A stretch of 64,000 nucleotides of DNA, from assembly GCA_045661345.1 (NCBI GenBank), contig JAZRFM010000036.1:62001-126000 (forward strand), given 5' to 3'. The notes beneath the pieces are model-generated. The model saw only the letters and a program-made list of their open reading frames with translations. It was not told the origin of the DNA and did not search any database. Shown here one piece after another: positions 33,785 through 42,265 of this stretch; the first letter of the stretch is position 1; each line of letters begins with the position of its first letter. The DNA is from RUG12461 sp045661345 (GTDB lineage Bacteria > Bacillota > Clostridia > Lachnospirales > Lachnospiraceae). Position numbers and translations under genes: made by a program.

Positions 33785-33814
33785 AATCCGGAGAGGTTTC
33801 TCCGGATTTTTTTT
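33785..33814 (+). terminator. Intrinsic terminator of the 110-aa gene
   Basis: AATCCGGAGA, loop GGTT, TCTCCGGATT, then a run of eight T. A perfect 10-bp stem. Confidence 0.92.
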
Positions 33815-33839
33815 GTTTCAGGGAGGTTTTTTGTCACCC

Positions 33840-35792
33840 ATGGAAAGAAAACGGTTTAAGATCGGTGTCTTTACCGGAAACGCCCATACCTATTTCCCCA
33901 GAAAAGTCATCAGCGGCATCTACCAGCGATCCCTGTTTCACAATGTGGATCTTTTGTTCTTTCTCGGCATGGAAGCCGGGCAATTCTCCGACAACTCCTT
34001 CGGGGAACGCAGAAACTATGACTATCAGTTCGGCACCCTGTATGATTACGCCACCCTTGTCAGTCTGGATGCCATCATCGTTTCCTATGGCGCCATCACC
34101 ACATTTCAGGATGTGGACTCTGTTCGTTTTTTTGAAAAATTCACGGGTCTCCCCTGCGTCATCATTTCGGACGAGCTGGACAACCCCATGAGTGCCTCCG
34201 TGGAGGCGGATAATTACGGCGGCATGAAGGAAGCCATTGATCATCTGATCGAGGATCACGGCTTTCAGCGGATTCTCTATGTCAGCGGACCGGCCAGCCG
34301 TAACCGGGACTCCCAGCTTCGGATCAAGGCCTACCGCGATGCCATGGAGGAGCATGGACTTCCCATCGAGGATTCCATGATCGCCTACGGGGATTATACG
34401 GAATATGTGGATGACCTGATTGAATCTCTTCTGGACAGGAATCCGGATGCGGAAGCAATCGCCTCCGCCAATGATGAGATGTGCCGTTCCATCTATCGCG
34501 TCTTAAGAAAGCGGGGTCTGGAAATCGGGGAGGATATTGCCGTCACCGGCTTTGACGATATTGAGTCCGCAGCCTCCGATGACCCGCCCCTGACCACACT
34601 GCGTCAGAACGGATTCGCCATGGGGGAAGCGGCCTTTGATATGTCCATGGATTTTCTGCGGGGCACCTACCCCGAAAACCGCCTGATCCCGGTGGATTTT
34701 ATCATCCGCGAATCCTGCGGCTGCGCCCACCATGTCTCCCAGGAAAATCAAAAAGAGGACATTGCCCTGCAATATGACAAAATGCGGGTTTCCTGGCACA
34801 GATCCCTGACAGGACCTTCTCTCATTCAGGATCTCATCAACCTCGCGGAGACGCCGAAGGACTTTTTCTACCACCTCGGGAAGGTGCTGTATGCCCACGG
34901 ATCCACCCACTCCTATGTACTGCTGCTCCCCAGGGTGCGGATCGTCCATTCCATGGACGGCTGGAAAAGGCCGAGAAGCCTTCACGTCGCCCTGATCCAG
35001 AATGAAGACAAAATCAGCGTTTCCCCAAATGCCTCCCTCCACCGGATCAGCCACTATACCGATATTCTGGACTCCGTAGAGGGCCCTAACAGGCTGGGGG
35101 GACGTTATTTCCATTTCCTGCTTTTTGACGGGCAGCGTAACTACGGCATCATGGGTGTCGAGATCAAGCCGGATCAGATCTCCGATTTCTATATGATCGC
35201 CACCCAGCTCGGCATCTCTCTTCACTTCCTGGAGCTCACGACCAAGCAGGCCGAATATCTGGAGAAGCTGGCAGAGCAGAATGCCATCCTGAACTTCACG
35301 GCCTCCAGCGACGAGCTGACCGGGCTTTTGAACCGCCGCGGGATTTTTGAACATACCCTGAAATATCTCAACAGCAAGACCGACAACAAAATGCTTGCCA
35401 TGTTGATCGACCTGGATCATCTGAAGGAGATCAACGACAGCTTCGGGCATTCCGCCGGTGATTTTGCCCTGCGCACCATTGCCTCCGTCCTGAGGGATGT
35501 CTTCCGGGACGAAAAAGCTGCCATCGGACGATATGGCGGAGATGAGTTCCTGGCCATCATCGATGTGGGCAGGGGCGATCCCGAGGAGCTTCGCATCCGC
35601 CTTTCCAAAGAGATCAAGGAACGCTTCCGTTCCTTTAACGAGACCTGCGACAAGCCCTATTACGTGGAGGCCTCCGTCGGCGGCGCGGCATGGAGCTGTG
35701 ACGAAAAAATAGACTTCTCCGGGCTCATCAGCCGCGTGGATCTGAAGCTCTACGACTCCAAGCAATACCGCCGCAAATCCGTGCGGAAGTAA
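33840..35792 (+). CDS. LacI-type ligand-binding domain fused to a GGDEF diguanylate cyclase
   Basis: A 650-aa protein. Residues 1-290 resemble the sugar-binding (periplasmic-binding-like) domain of LacI/GalR regulators (FKIGVFTGNAHTYFPRKVISGI; later ITVTGFDDIE-like DIAVTGFDDIESA), but there is no helix-turn-helix ahead of it and no signal peptide. A middle region (about 300-465) is GAF-like, and the C-terminal domain has an intact GGDEF at 566-570 (RYGGDEFL). It probably makes c-di-GMP in response to an internal ligand. GGGAGG is 13 bases before the ATG at 33840; a TTG at 33831 is better spaced and is an alternative start. Confidence 0.9.
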   Translation: MERKRFKIGVFTGNAHTYFPRKVISGIYQRSLFHNVDLLFFLGMEAGQFSDNSFGERRNYDYQFGTLYDYATLVSLDAIIVSYGAITTFQDVDSVRFFEKFTGLPCVIISDELDNPMSASVEADNYGGMKEAIDHLIEDHGFQRILYVSGPASRNRDSQLRIKAYRDAMEEHGLPIEDSMIAYGDYTEYVDDLIESLLDRNPDAEAIASANDEMCRSIYRVLRKRGLEIGEDIAVTGFDDIESAASDDPPLTTLRQNGFAMGEAAFDMSMDFLRGTYPENRLIPVDFIIRESCGCAHHVSQENQKEDIALQYDKMRVSWHRSLTGPSLIQDLINLAETPKDFFYHLGKVLYAHGSTHSYVLLLPRVRIVHSMDGWKRPRSLHVALIQNEDKISVSPNASLHRISHYTDILDSVEGPNRLGGRYFHFLLFDGQRNYGIMGVEIKPDQISDFYMIATQLGISLHFLELTTKQAEYLEKLAEQNAILNFTASSDELTGLLNRRGIFEHTLKYLNSKTDNKMLAMLIDLDHLKEINDSFGHSAGDFALRTIASVLRDVFRDEKAAIGRYGGDEFLAIIDVGRGDPEELRIRLSKEIKERFRSFNETCDKPYYVEASVGGAAWSCDEKIDFSGLISRVDLKLYDSKQYRRKSVRK

Positions 35793-35822
35793 AGCCTGGT
35801 TCCGGTAGAAAGCCTCCGGTCT

Positions 35823-37883
35823 TTACCCCGCGGGAAATTCCCTGTAAAAATCGTCCTTCATCTCCGACATCACCAGGTAGCATTCCTTTCCGTAAAGGAG
35901 CTTTGCGGGAATGCGCCAGGGCTCTCCGGCATAGAAGCTGTCTGCCACAAGCTTTTGATCCGCATAGATCTGCGCCACATCATAAGCATCCCCGATCTGT
36001 ACAAAGCCCTGCTCCGAGGATACGGTCAGCTTCTTCCAGCTTCGCTTTCTCGGTCCTCCCAGCTGCAGTTCACTCTCATAGGGCGGCCGAAAAGGCTCCT
36101 CCACCTCTTCGGCGTACAGCCTGGTGTCAAAGGACTCCCTTTCTTTGGATATGCGTTCAAATTCCCTGCCGTTCCATTGACTATAGGAAAAGCTTCCCTC
36201 TCCCATGGCCGTCACGACACCATTCTCCAGGAAGAGATCACACCCCTCTCCCACATACACTTCCCCCTCCAGCTTCCGCAGGAAGCGCGCTTCCTCCCAG
36301 GATACCGTCACAATGCAAAGACGCCCCGCCGTAACAGGCTGCGCCGCAGTGCCTTCGATCATCCCCATCCCCTCAATCTCGTAACGGGGCGGGATCCCTG
36401 GCACGGCGGCAAAGAACAGCGTATCCCCCCGGCTGCAAAGGAGCTGCGCCGTGGCTGTACGGATCGTTTGCCCGGCGAAGTGCAGCTGAAAGGGAAGAAT
36501 AAAGGCGATCTCCCCTTTGACTGCGATGGGCGGAAAACGCACCTGCTCCGTCTCGATGATCACCTCCGGCAGATCCTCACATGCCTGTAGTCTCTGATAG
36601 TGATTGACGAAGACAAAGCCGCCCTCATCGCTCTGCCGGACTGCGATCCGCAGGGACTTCGTATCCTCCGGCCGGATCAGGGAGTCCTCTGCCCGGTAAA
36701 CCATGGGCGCCAGCAGCGCCCCGAAATCATTGACAAAGAGGTGTAACAGATTCAGGAGCCTGTACTGCTCCCGCGCCTCCCCATACTGGGTCAGCGCCGT
36801 ATGAAAATCGTAGTTCAGGATGGCGTAATCATTCGGGTACCCGGTCTCACGGGATTCCTGAAAGGTGGTGCGCCGTCCGATCCGGTTTGTCCCGCCGTGG
36901 TACATATAATACCCCACAAGATTATTGCCGCTCCCCAGCTTCACAAGAGAGAGTGCATAGGCATCCATCCCGCTGATGAGGGGCCTCCTGTGATGGGAAA
37001 AGGGGAGTCCCGCCCCCAGCTCGCAGGTTGCAAAGGGATAATCCTCATACGGCAGCTGCCATCCGTCATCATCGGTCTTTCCAATGATATCCATGCCTAC
37101 CGCCGCGTCATTTCGCATGGGATCAAACACGAAATGTCTGGACAGGGGGAGCCTGTCTGTATGCTGCTCCCAGGGTGCCTCCGCATAAGCGGCAAAAACC
37201 GGAACCACCTCGCCTACCGGGATCTTCGCCCCGTATTTGCTGTTCCAGCCCGTCACGGTGTAAAGCGGCACGTCAAACCCGATCTCCACCGCCAGTTCCT
37301 TTAAGGCCAGTAGATGCGCGCTGTTATTCACCAGCTCGTTTTCGATCTGGATGCCGATGATGGGGCCGCCGTCCTTGTACAGCAGTCCTTTTACCTCGTC
37401 ATAGATCTTCTGGTACCAGGTCCTGACAAGCGCCAGATAGTCCGGATTGTTATCCCGCAGGGGAAAAGGCTTCTGCACAAGCCAGTCCGGAAAGCCGCCG
37501 TTTCTGCACTCCCCGTGGGCCCAGGGACCGATCCGCAGCAGCATAAAAAGTCCCGCGTCAGCGCACGCCTTCGTAAACGCCCGCAAATCCAGATCTCCCG
37601 AAAAGTCCGTCTCCCCCTCGGTTTCCTCATGATAGATCCAGAAAACATAGGTCGCTGCGATGGTGATGCCGCCGGCCTTCATCTTGCACAGCTCCCGGTA
37701 CCAGTTCTCCTTTTTATCTCTGCAGAAATGATACTCTCCCATGACCCCGATCCAGGGGGTATGATCTTTTTCAAAATACAGGCTGTTCACCGTGATCTCC
37801 GCTCCCTCGGGTCCCGGGTCACCCAGGTGAAGATGGCCTCTGCGGATCTGCGGTTTCTGGTAGGGTTGTGGTTTGTATATCAT
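35823..37883 (-). CDS. Beta-galactosidase, GH35
   Basis: A 686-aa intracellular glycoside hydrolase family 35 enzyme without signal peptide. The N-terminal TIM barrel shows YFWIYHEE-like TYVFWIYHEETEGE, RIGPWAHGECRNGGFPDWL and the acid/base glutamate in GPIIGIQIENEL; the second glutamate lies near YMYHGGTN. C-terminal beta-sandwich domains complete the fold. It probably cleaves terminal galactose from imported oligosaccharides. It is convergent with the GGDEF gene and divergent from the DHH operon. Confidence 0.92.
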   Translation of the reverse strand: MIYKPQPYQKPQIRRGHLHLGDPGPEGAEITVNSLYFEKDHTPWIGVMGEYHFCRDKKENWYRELCKMKAGGITIAATYVFWIYHEETEGETDFSGDLDLRAFTKACADAGLFMLLRIGPWAHGECRNGGFPDWLVQKPFPLRDNNPDYLALVRTWYQKIYDEVKGLLYKDGGPIIGIQIENELVNNSAHLLALKELAVEIGFDVPLYTVTGWNSKYGAKIPVGEVVPVFAAYAEAPWEQHTDRLPLSRHFVFDPMRNDAAVGMDIIGKTDDDGWQLPYEDYPFATCELGAGLPFSHHRRPLISGMDAYALSLVKLGSGNNLVGYYMYHGGTNRIGRRTTFQESRETGYPNDYAILNYDFHTALTQYGEAREQYRLLNLLHLFVNDFGALLAPMVYRAEDSLIRPEDTKSLRIAVRQSDEGGFVFVNHYQRLQACEDLPEVIIETEQVRFPPIAVKGEIAFILPFQLHFAGQTIRTATAQLLCSRGDTLFFAAVPGIPPRYEIEGMGMIEGTAAQPVTAGRLCIVTVSWEEARFLRKLEGEVYVGEGCDLFLENGVVTAMGEGSFSYSQWNGREFERISKERESFDTRLYAEEVEEPFRPPYESELQLGGPRKRSWKKLTVSSEQGFVQIGDAYDVAQIYADQKLVADSFYAGEPWRIPAKLLYGKECYLVMSEMKDDFYREFPAG

Positions 37884-37998
37884 GGGCTACGCTCCTTTCT
37901 GTCCGGCAAGTCAAACTTATCACGCCATAGCCCGCAGCAAGTGCGTGGCTCGGCAGTGAAAAGTAACCTCTGTCCCTCTATCATGCCATAATGATACC

Positions 37999-38027
37999 TT
38001 GATTTTCAACGTATTTCTTCGTATACT
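37999..38027 (+). promoter_or_regulatory. Promoter of the DHH - ParB/HAD - trpB2 operon
   Basis: TTGATT, 17-base spacer, TATACT. The predicted start near 38034 falls immediately before the structured element. Confidence 0.75.
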
Positions 38028-38039
38028 GATATAAATGAT

Positions 38040-38183
38040 GATGGCAGGGTCAAAAGTGCTATGCGATGAAATCGCATATGCACTTTGCACAAGAATCCGG
38101 CGGAACATGCCGGCATGTTCCCGGGGATCTTTGTGCAAAGCTCACAATGCCACAAGCGGCATGTGACTTTTGACCTTACCATC
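38040..38183 (+). repeat. Leader element, copy 2 (full form)
   Basis: An outer stem pairs GATGGCAGGGTCAAAAGT (from 38040) with ACTTTTGACCTTACCATC (to 38183). Inside are three hairpins: HP1 ATGCGATGAAATCGCAT (38061-38077), HP2 a long stem from CTTTGCACAA (38083) to TTGTGCAAAG (38140) with the inner arms GGAACATGCC/GGCATGTTCC, and HP3 ATGCCACAAGCGGCAT (38148-38163). This is a cloverleaf-like four-way junction in the 5' leader of the DHH operon. See copies at 10.1 and 62.2 kb. Confidence 0.85.
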
Positions 38184-38217
38184 CTGTAAACGATTCAAAG
38201 AAAAGGAGATTACTGGA

Positions 38218-39147
38218 ATGGCAATGAGATTGGTAACACGTTCTGATTTTGACGGACTGGCCTGCGGCGCGCTTCTGCTGGCGGCGGGCGTGATTGACAG
38301 TTGGACCTACGCGCACCCGAAGGATCTGCAGGATGGCAAGATTCCCGTGACGGAGAATGACTGCCTTGCGAATGTACCCTATGTGCCGGGGTGCGGTCTC
38401 TGGTTTGACCATCATTCCAGCGAACACGAACGTCTGGCGCTGGAGGGCAAATACAAGGGCGAGAGCCGGATCACTCCTTCCTGCGCACGGATCATCTATG
38501 AATATTACGGCGGAAAGGAGACCTTCCCGAATTTTGACGATATGATGGAAGCGGTCGACAAAGTGGATTCCGGCAACCTGACGGTGGACGAAGTTCTCCA
38601 CCCCACGGGCTGGATTCTGGTGGGCTTTCTCATGGATCCCCGTACCGGTCTGGGCCGCTGGCGTCAGTTTACGGTTTCCAACTACCAGTTAATGGAAAAG
38701 CTGATGGTGGCCTGCAAAGACAAGACGACGGACGAGATTCTGTCCATGCCGGATGTCAAGGAACGGATCGAGGTATATGAGGAGCAGACCGCGAAGTTTA
38801 AAGAGATGGTTGCCAAGCATACCCGCATCGAGGGAAACGTGATCATCACGGATCTCAGAAACGTGGATCCCATCTACACCGGCAACCGGTTCCTGATCTA
38901 CAGCCTCTATCCGGATCAGAATATCTCCGCCTGGATCGTCAACGGCAAAGGCGGCATCGGCTGTTCCGCCGCAGTGGGCTACAGCATCCTGAACAAAACC
39001 TGTAAAGTAAATGTCGGCAGCCTGATGCTCAAATACAACGGCGGCGGACACGAAAAAGTAGGCACCTGTCAGTTTACCGATGAAAACATGGAGACCGACC
39101 TGCCGAAAATGCTGGACGAGCTCTGTGCCCTTGCCAATCAGGCCTGA
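38218..39147 (+). CDS. DHH/DHHA1 family phosphoesterase
   Basis: A 309-aa phosphoesterase of the DHH superfamily (exopolyphosphatase/nanoRNase/c-di-nucleotide hydrolase-like). Metal-binding motifs are SDFDGLACG near the N-terminus and FDHHSSEH; the DHHA1 domain has the GGGHEKVGTCQF signature. Its substrate cannot be told from sequence: oligonucleotides, cyclic dinucleotides or pyrophosphate are all possible. AAAGGAG is properly spaced before the ATG at 38218. It is the first gene of the operon, 15 bases ahead of the ParB/HAD gene. Confidence 0.9.
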   Translation: MAMRLVTRSDFDGLACGALLLAAGVIDSWTYAHPKDLQDGKIPVTENDCLANVPYVPGCGLWFDHHSSEHERLALEGKYKGESRITPSCARIIYEYYGGKETFPNFDDMMEAVDKVDSGNLTVDEVLHPTGWILVGFLMDPRTGLGRWRQFTVSNYQLMEKLMVACKDKTTDEILSMPDVKERIEVYEEQTAKFKEMVAKHTRIEGNVIITDLRNVDPIYTGNRFLIYSLYPDQNISAWIVNGKGGIGCSAAVGYSILNKTCKVNVGSLMLKYNGGGHEKVGTCQFTDENMETDLPKMLDELCALANQA

Positions 39148-39162
39148 CGCAGGAGAGACAAC

Positions 39163-40071
39163 ATGATGAGTAATGAACACACCGATCTGATGAAGTTTGT
39201 CACCGCAGACATTCAGAAATATGACGGTATCCGTATGCCTGTCAAGGCAGGCATTCTGGAAAAAGCGCTTGTCAGAAGTATTCCCATTGACCGGCTCCAC
39301 CCGAACCCCACGGACGAATTCTGCAAGCCTGATATCGGTCCCAATTACAGCATCATCACCTCCTACCAGCAGCAGATCAGAGAGGCGCAGCTCCGTGGCA
39401 GGAAGCCCTTTGAAGAGCCCCTGATGGTACAGAAAATGCGTCCCGACGGCTACATGATCCTAAACGGGCACCACCGCTGGGCTGCTGCCAGAAATATGCA
39501 CCTGATGACCGTCCCCATCGCCATCATCAATCCCACCATGGAGATCGACGTTAAAAAGATGCTGGAAAACTCCGTCCACGACAAGCGGGTTTCCTTTGAT
39601 CTGGACGAAGTGGTGTTTGCCCTTGGGGAAAATGAAGACCATGCGGAAAAACCCCTGCCTTTCCCCTATAACCGGATTTATAAGCAGCGTCTGCGTCTTG
39701 GCATCCCGGCTCTTTTCCTGCTGCTCACCCAAAGCGGCTATGATATCTGGGTATATTCCTTTGAATATTACTCCCTGGACTATATCCAGCGGCTTTTCCG
39801 TCATTACCACGTGACGGTAAACGGTGTGGTCACCTGTATCAGGCTGCGCAAAAAGACGACCCCCGGCAAAAGCAAAAGCATCGAAAAAATGGTCTCCAGC
39901 AAATACGATACCACCATCACGGTGGACAACGAGTCGGTACTGCTGACCCACAAACAGACCAAAGAATTCGAACAGTTTGATCTGACGGATCCCACAAAGG
40001 AATGGTCCACACAGGTCATCAATATATTCAAAACACTGAATACAAACACACAGCAGGAGGACGAAGCATGA
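39163..40071 (+). CDS. ParB/sulfiredoxin-like domain fused to a HAD-like hydrolase domain
   Basis: A 302-aa protein. Residues about 35-125 form a ParB/Srx-type domain (LHPNP..., GYMILNGHHRWAAA with GHHRW at 102-106), the fold used by ParB CTPases, sulfiredoxin and free-serine kinases. Residues about 140-265 show HAD motifs: FDLDEV with D146/D148 (motif I), a VYS with S199 (motif II) and VDNES near 254-258 (motif IV-like). Both halves therefore look enzymatic. ParB/Srx enzymes include serine kinases, which would fit the coupled PLP enzyme, but this is inference. GGAGAGAC precedes the ATG. The stop overlaps the trpB2 start (ATGA). Confidence 0.8.
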   Translation: MMSNEHTDLMKFVTADIQKYDGIRMPVKAGILEKALVRSIPIDRLHPNPTDEFCKPDIGPNYSIITSYQQQIREAQLRGRKPFEEPLMVQKMRPDGYMILNGHHRWAAARNMHLMTVPIAIINPTMEIDVKKMLENSVHDKRVSFDLDEVVFALGENEDHAEKPLPFPYNRIYKQRLRLGIPALFLLLTQSGYDIWVYSFEYYSLDYIQRLFRHYHVTVNGVVTCIRLRKKTTPGKSKSIEKMVSSKYDTTITVDNESVLLTHKQTKEFEQFDLTDPTKEWSTQVINIFKTLNTNTQQEDEA

Positions 40072-41447
40072 GCAAAGACAACATTCCCTACAAGATCTAC
40101 CTCAACGAAGACGAGCTGCCGAAGGCCTGGTATAACCTCCGAGCGGATATGAAAGTAAAACCGGCGCCGCTGCTGAATCCCGGCACCGGCAAGCCATTGA
40201 CTGCCGACGAGCTGAAGCCCATCTTCTGTGAGGAGCTGGTGGCACAGGAGCTGGATGAAACCTCTCCCACCATCGAGATTCCCGACGAGATCCGCAGCTT
40301 CTACAAGATGTATCGCCCGTCACCGCTTGTCAGGGCCTATTATCTGGAGGAAAAGCTGGCTACACCGGCCAAAATCTACTACAAATTCGAAGGAAACAAC
40401 ACCAGCGGCAGCCACAAGCTGAATTCCGCCATTGCACAGGCTTATTACGCCAAGAAGCAGGGCCTCAGCGGTGTCACCACGGAGACCGGCGCGGGACAAT
40501 GGGGAACTGCCCTTTCCATGGCCTGCTCCTATTTTGATCTGGACTGCAAGGTCTTTATGGTAAAATGCTCCTACGAGCAAAAGCCCTTCCGCCGGGAAGT
40601 GATGCGTACCTACGGAGCCTCCGTCGTCCCCTCTCCGTCCGAGTCCACGGAGATCGGCAAAAAAATCCTTGCGGAGCATCCCGGCACCACCGGCAGCCTC
40701 GGCTGCGCCATCTCGGAAGCCGTGGAAGTGGCGACGAAGCATCCGGGTTACCGGTATGTCCTCGGCAGCGTGTTAAATCAGGTACTGCTGCACCAGTCCG
40801 TGATCGGTCTGGAAACCAAAAAAGCCGTGGAAAAATTTGACATTCACCCCGATATCATCATCGGCTGCGCAGGCGGCGGATCGAATCTGGGCGGTCTCAT
40901 CGCGCCGTTTATGGGCGAAAAGCTGAGAGGCGAGCAGGATTACCGCATCATCGCCGTAGAGCCGGCCTCCTGCCCGAGCTTTACCCGGGGCACCTTTGCC
41001 TATGACTTCTGCGACACGGGGATGATCTGTCCTCTGGCCAAGATGTATACCCTCGGCAGCAGCTTTATTCCTTCCCCGAACCATGCCGGCGGTCTCCGGT
41101 TCCACGGGATGAGCTCCACCCTTTCGCAGCTCTATCACGACGGATACATGGAAGCCGTCAGCGTTGACCAGACCTCGGTATTTCAGGCAGCCGAGCAGTT
41201 CGCCCGGGTGGAGGGCATCCTCCCCGCGCCGGAAAGCTCCCATGCGATCCGCGTTGCCATTGACGAGGCGCTGAAATGCAAAGAAACCGGCGAGGAAAAG
41301 ACCATCATCTTCGGTCTCACCGGCACCGGTTACTTTGATCTGGTTGCATACCAGAAATTCCATGATGGAGAAATGACGGATCAGATCCCGACGGATGAAG
41401 AGATTGCCGCATCCGTCGCGAAGCTCCCGAAGGTTCCGGAAGCGTAA
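40068..41447 (+). CDS. trpB2: TrpB2-type tryptophan synthase beta chain
   Basis: A 459-aa PLP enzyme of the TrpB2 class, longer than TrpB1 and with the TrpB2 N-terminal extension. The PLP lysine lies in NNTSGSHKLNSA, and CAGGGSNLGG binds the cofactor phosphate. TrpB2 usually lacks a tight TrpA partner and can make tryptophan from indole with serine or phosphoserine. Here it is coupled (ATGA overlap, with GGAGG before the start) to the ParB/Srx-HAD gene, and a separate trpB1 is in the trp operon. Its in vivo substrate may not be indole. Confidence 0.93.
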   Translation: MSKDNIPYKIYLNEDELPKAWYNLRADMKVKPAPLLNPGTGKPLTADELKPIFCEELVAQELDETSPTIEIPDEIRSFYKMYRPSPLVRAYYLEEKLATPAKIYYKFEGNNTSGSHKLNSAIAQAYYAKKQGLSGVTTETGAGQWGTALSMACSYFDLDCKVFMVKCSYEQKPFRREVMRTYGASVVPSPSESTEIGKKILAEHPGTTGSLGCAISEAVEVATKHPGYRYVLGSVLNQVLLHQSVIGLETKKAVEKFDIHPDIIIGCAGGGSNLGGLIAPFMGEKLRGEQDYRIIAVEPASCPSFTRGTFAYDFCDTGMICPLAKMYTLGSSFIPSPNHAGGLRFHGMSSTLSQLYHDGYMEAVSVDQTSVFQAAEQFARVEGILPAPESSHAIRVAIDEALKCKETGEEKTIIFGLTGTGYFDLVAYQKFHDGEMTDQIPTDEEIAASVAKLPKVPEA

Positions 41448-41455
41448 TCACTGTA

Positions 41456-41505
41456 TCAGGAAATGCTTTTATCAGCGTTTCCTGAAGGAACCCTTTATGA
41501 AAGGG
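41456..41505. terminator. Possible bidirectional terminator between trpB2 and trpA
   Basis: TCAGGAAA (41456-41463) pairs with TTTCCTGA (41478-41485), and CCCTTTATGAAAGGG (41491-41505) forms a second hairpin overlapping the trpA stop. T-runs are short, so efficiency is uncertain. Confidence 0.45.
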
Positions 41506-42265
41506 CTTCTTTCATTTCCCTGACAAAAGCGCCTACATGCGGCGCAGCATCTTTTCCATAGGTTTCCAAAAGCTTGACTATAGCGGATCCGACGATGGCA
41601 CCATCCGAAAGATCCGCCATTTCATTTGCCTGGGCAGGGGTGGAAATGCCAAAGCCAATGGCACAGGGGATATCCGTTTCCTTTCTGACAATGCGTATGA
41701 TGGAGGCGAGATCCGTGGTGATCTTCGTCCTCGTTCCCGTCACCCCGAGGCTGGAGACGATATAAAGAAATCCCTCCGCTTCCTTTGCGATCATCGCGAT
41801 GCGGTCTGCGGAGGTGGGCGCGATGAGGGAGATCAGATCCACACCACAGGCTTTACAAACCGGCAAGAATTCTTCCTTTTCCTCAAAGGGCAGATCCGGC
41901 AGGATCAGGCCGTCCACCCCGAGGTCACGGCATGCAGCCAGAAACCGCTCTGCGCCATAGGCATACACCACGTTTGCATAGGTCATAAAGACAAAGGGAA
42001 CCGTCACATCCTGACGCAAATCCTTTACCATCTCAAAAATTTGGTCCACCGTGACGCCACCCTGCAGTGCGCGGACATTGGCTCCCTGGATCACAGGTCC
42101 CTCCGCCGTCGGATCGGAAAAAGGAATCCCCAGCTCAATGAGATCCGCCCCGTTTTCCGCAGCAGACCGCACCACGGCTGCCGTCGTGGCGAGGTCCGGA
42201 TCCCCGCAGGTGATAAAGGGCAGAAAGGCTTTTTTCCCTTCAAATGCTTTTCGGATATTACTCAT
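41495..42265 (-). CDS. trpA: Tryptophan synthase alpha chain
   Basis: A 256-aa alpha subunit cleaving indole-3-glycerol phosphate to indole. LIELGIPFSDPTAEGPVIQ holds one catalytic acid, GLILPDLPFEE the other, and FLYIVSSLGVTGTR binds phosphate. The ATG overlaps the trpB stop by eight bases. Last gene of the trp operon. Confidence 0.96.
   Translation of the reverse strand: MSNIRKAFEGKKAFLPFITCGDPDLATTAAVVRSAAENGADLIELGIPFSDPTAEGPVIQGANVRALQGGVTVDQIFEMVKDLRQDVTVPFVFMTYANVVYAYGAERFLAACRDLGVDGLILPDLPFEEKEEFLPVCKACGVDLISLIAPTSADRIAMIAKEAEGFLYIVSSLGVTGTRTKITTDLASIIRIVRKETDIPCAIGFGISTPAQANEMADLSDGAIVGSAIVKLLETYGKDAAPHVGAFVREMKEALS

Larger units (their letters stand above)
37884..38217. other. Divergent intergenic region with promoter and full leader element
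   Basis: No gene in these 334 bases. 37884-37998 holds nothing recognised beyond upstream sequence of the GH35 gene. A promoter follows at 37999-38027, then copy 2 of the structured element at 38040-38183, then the ribosome site of the DHH gene. Confidence 0.8.
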
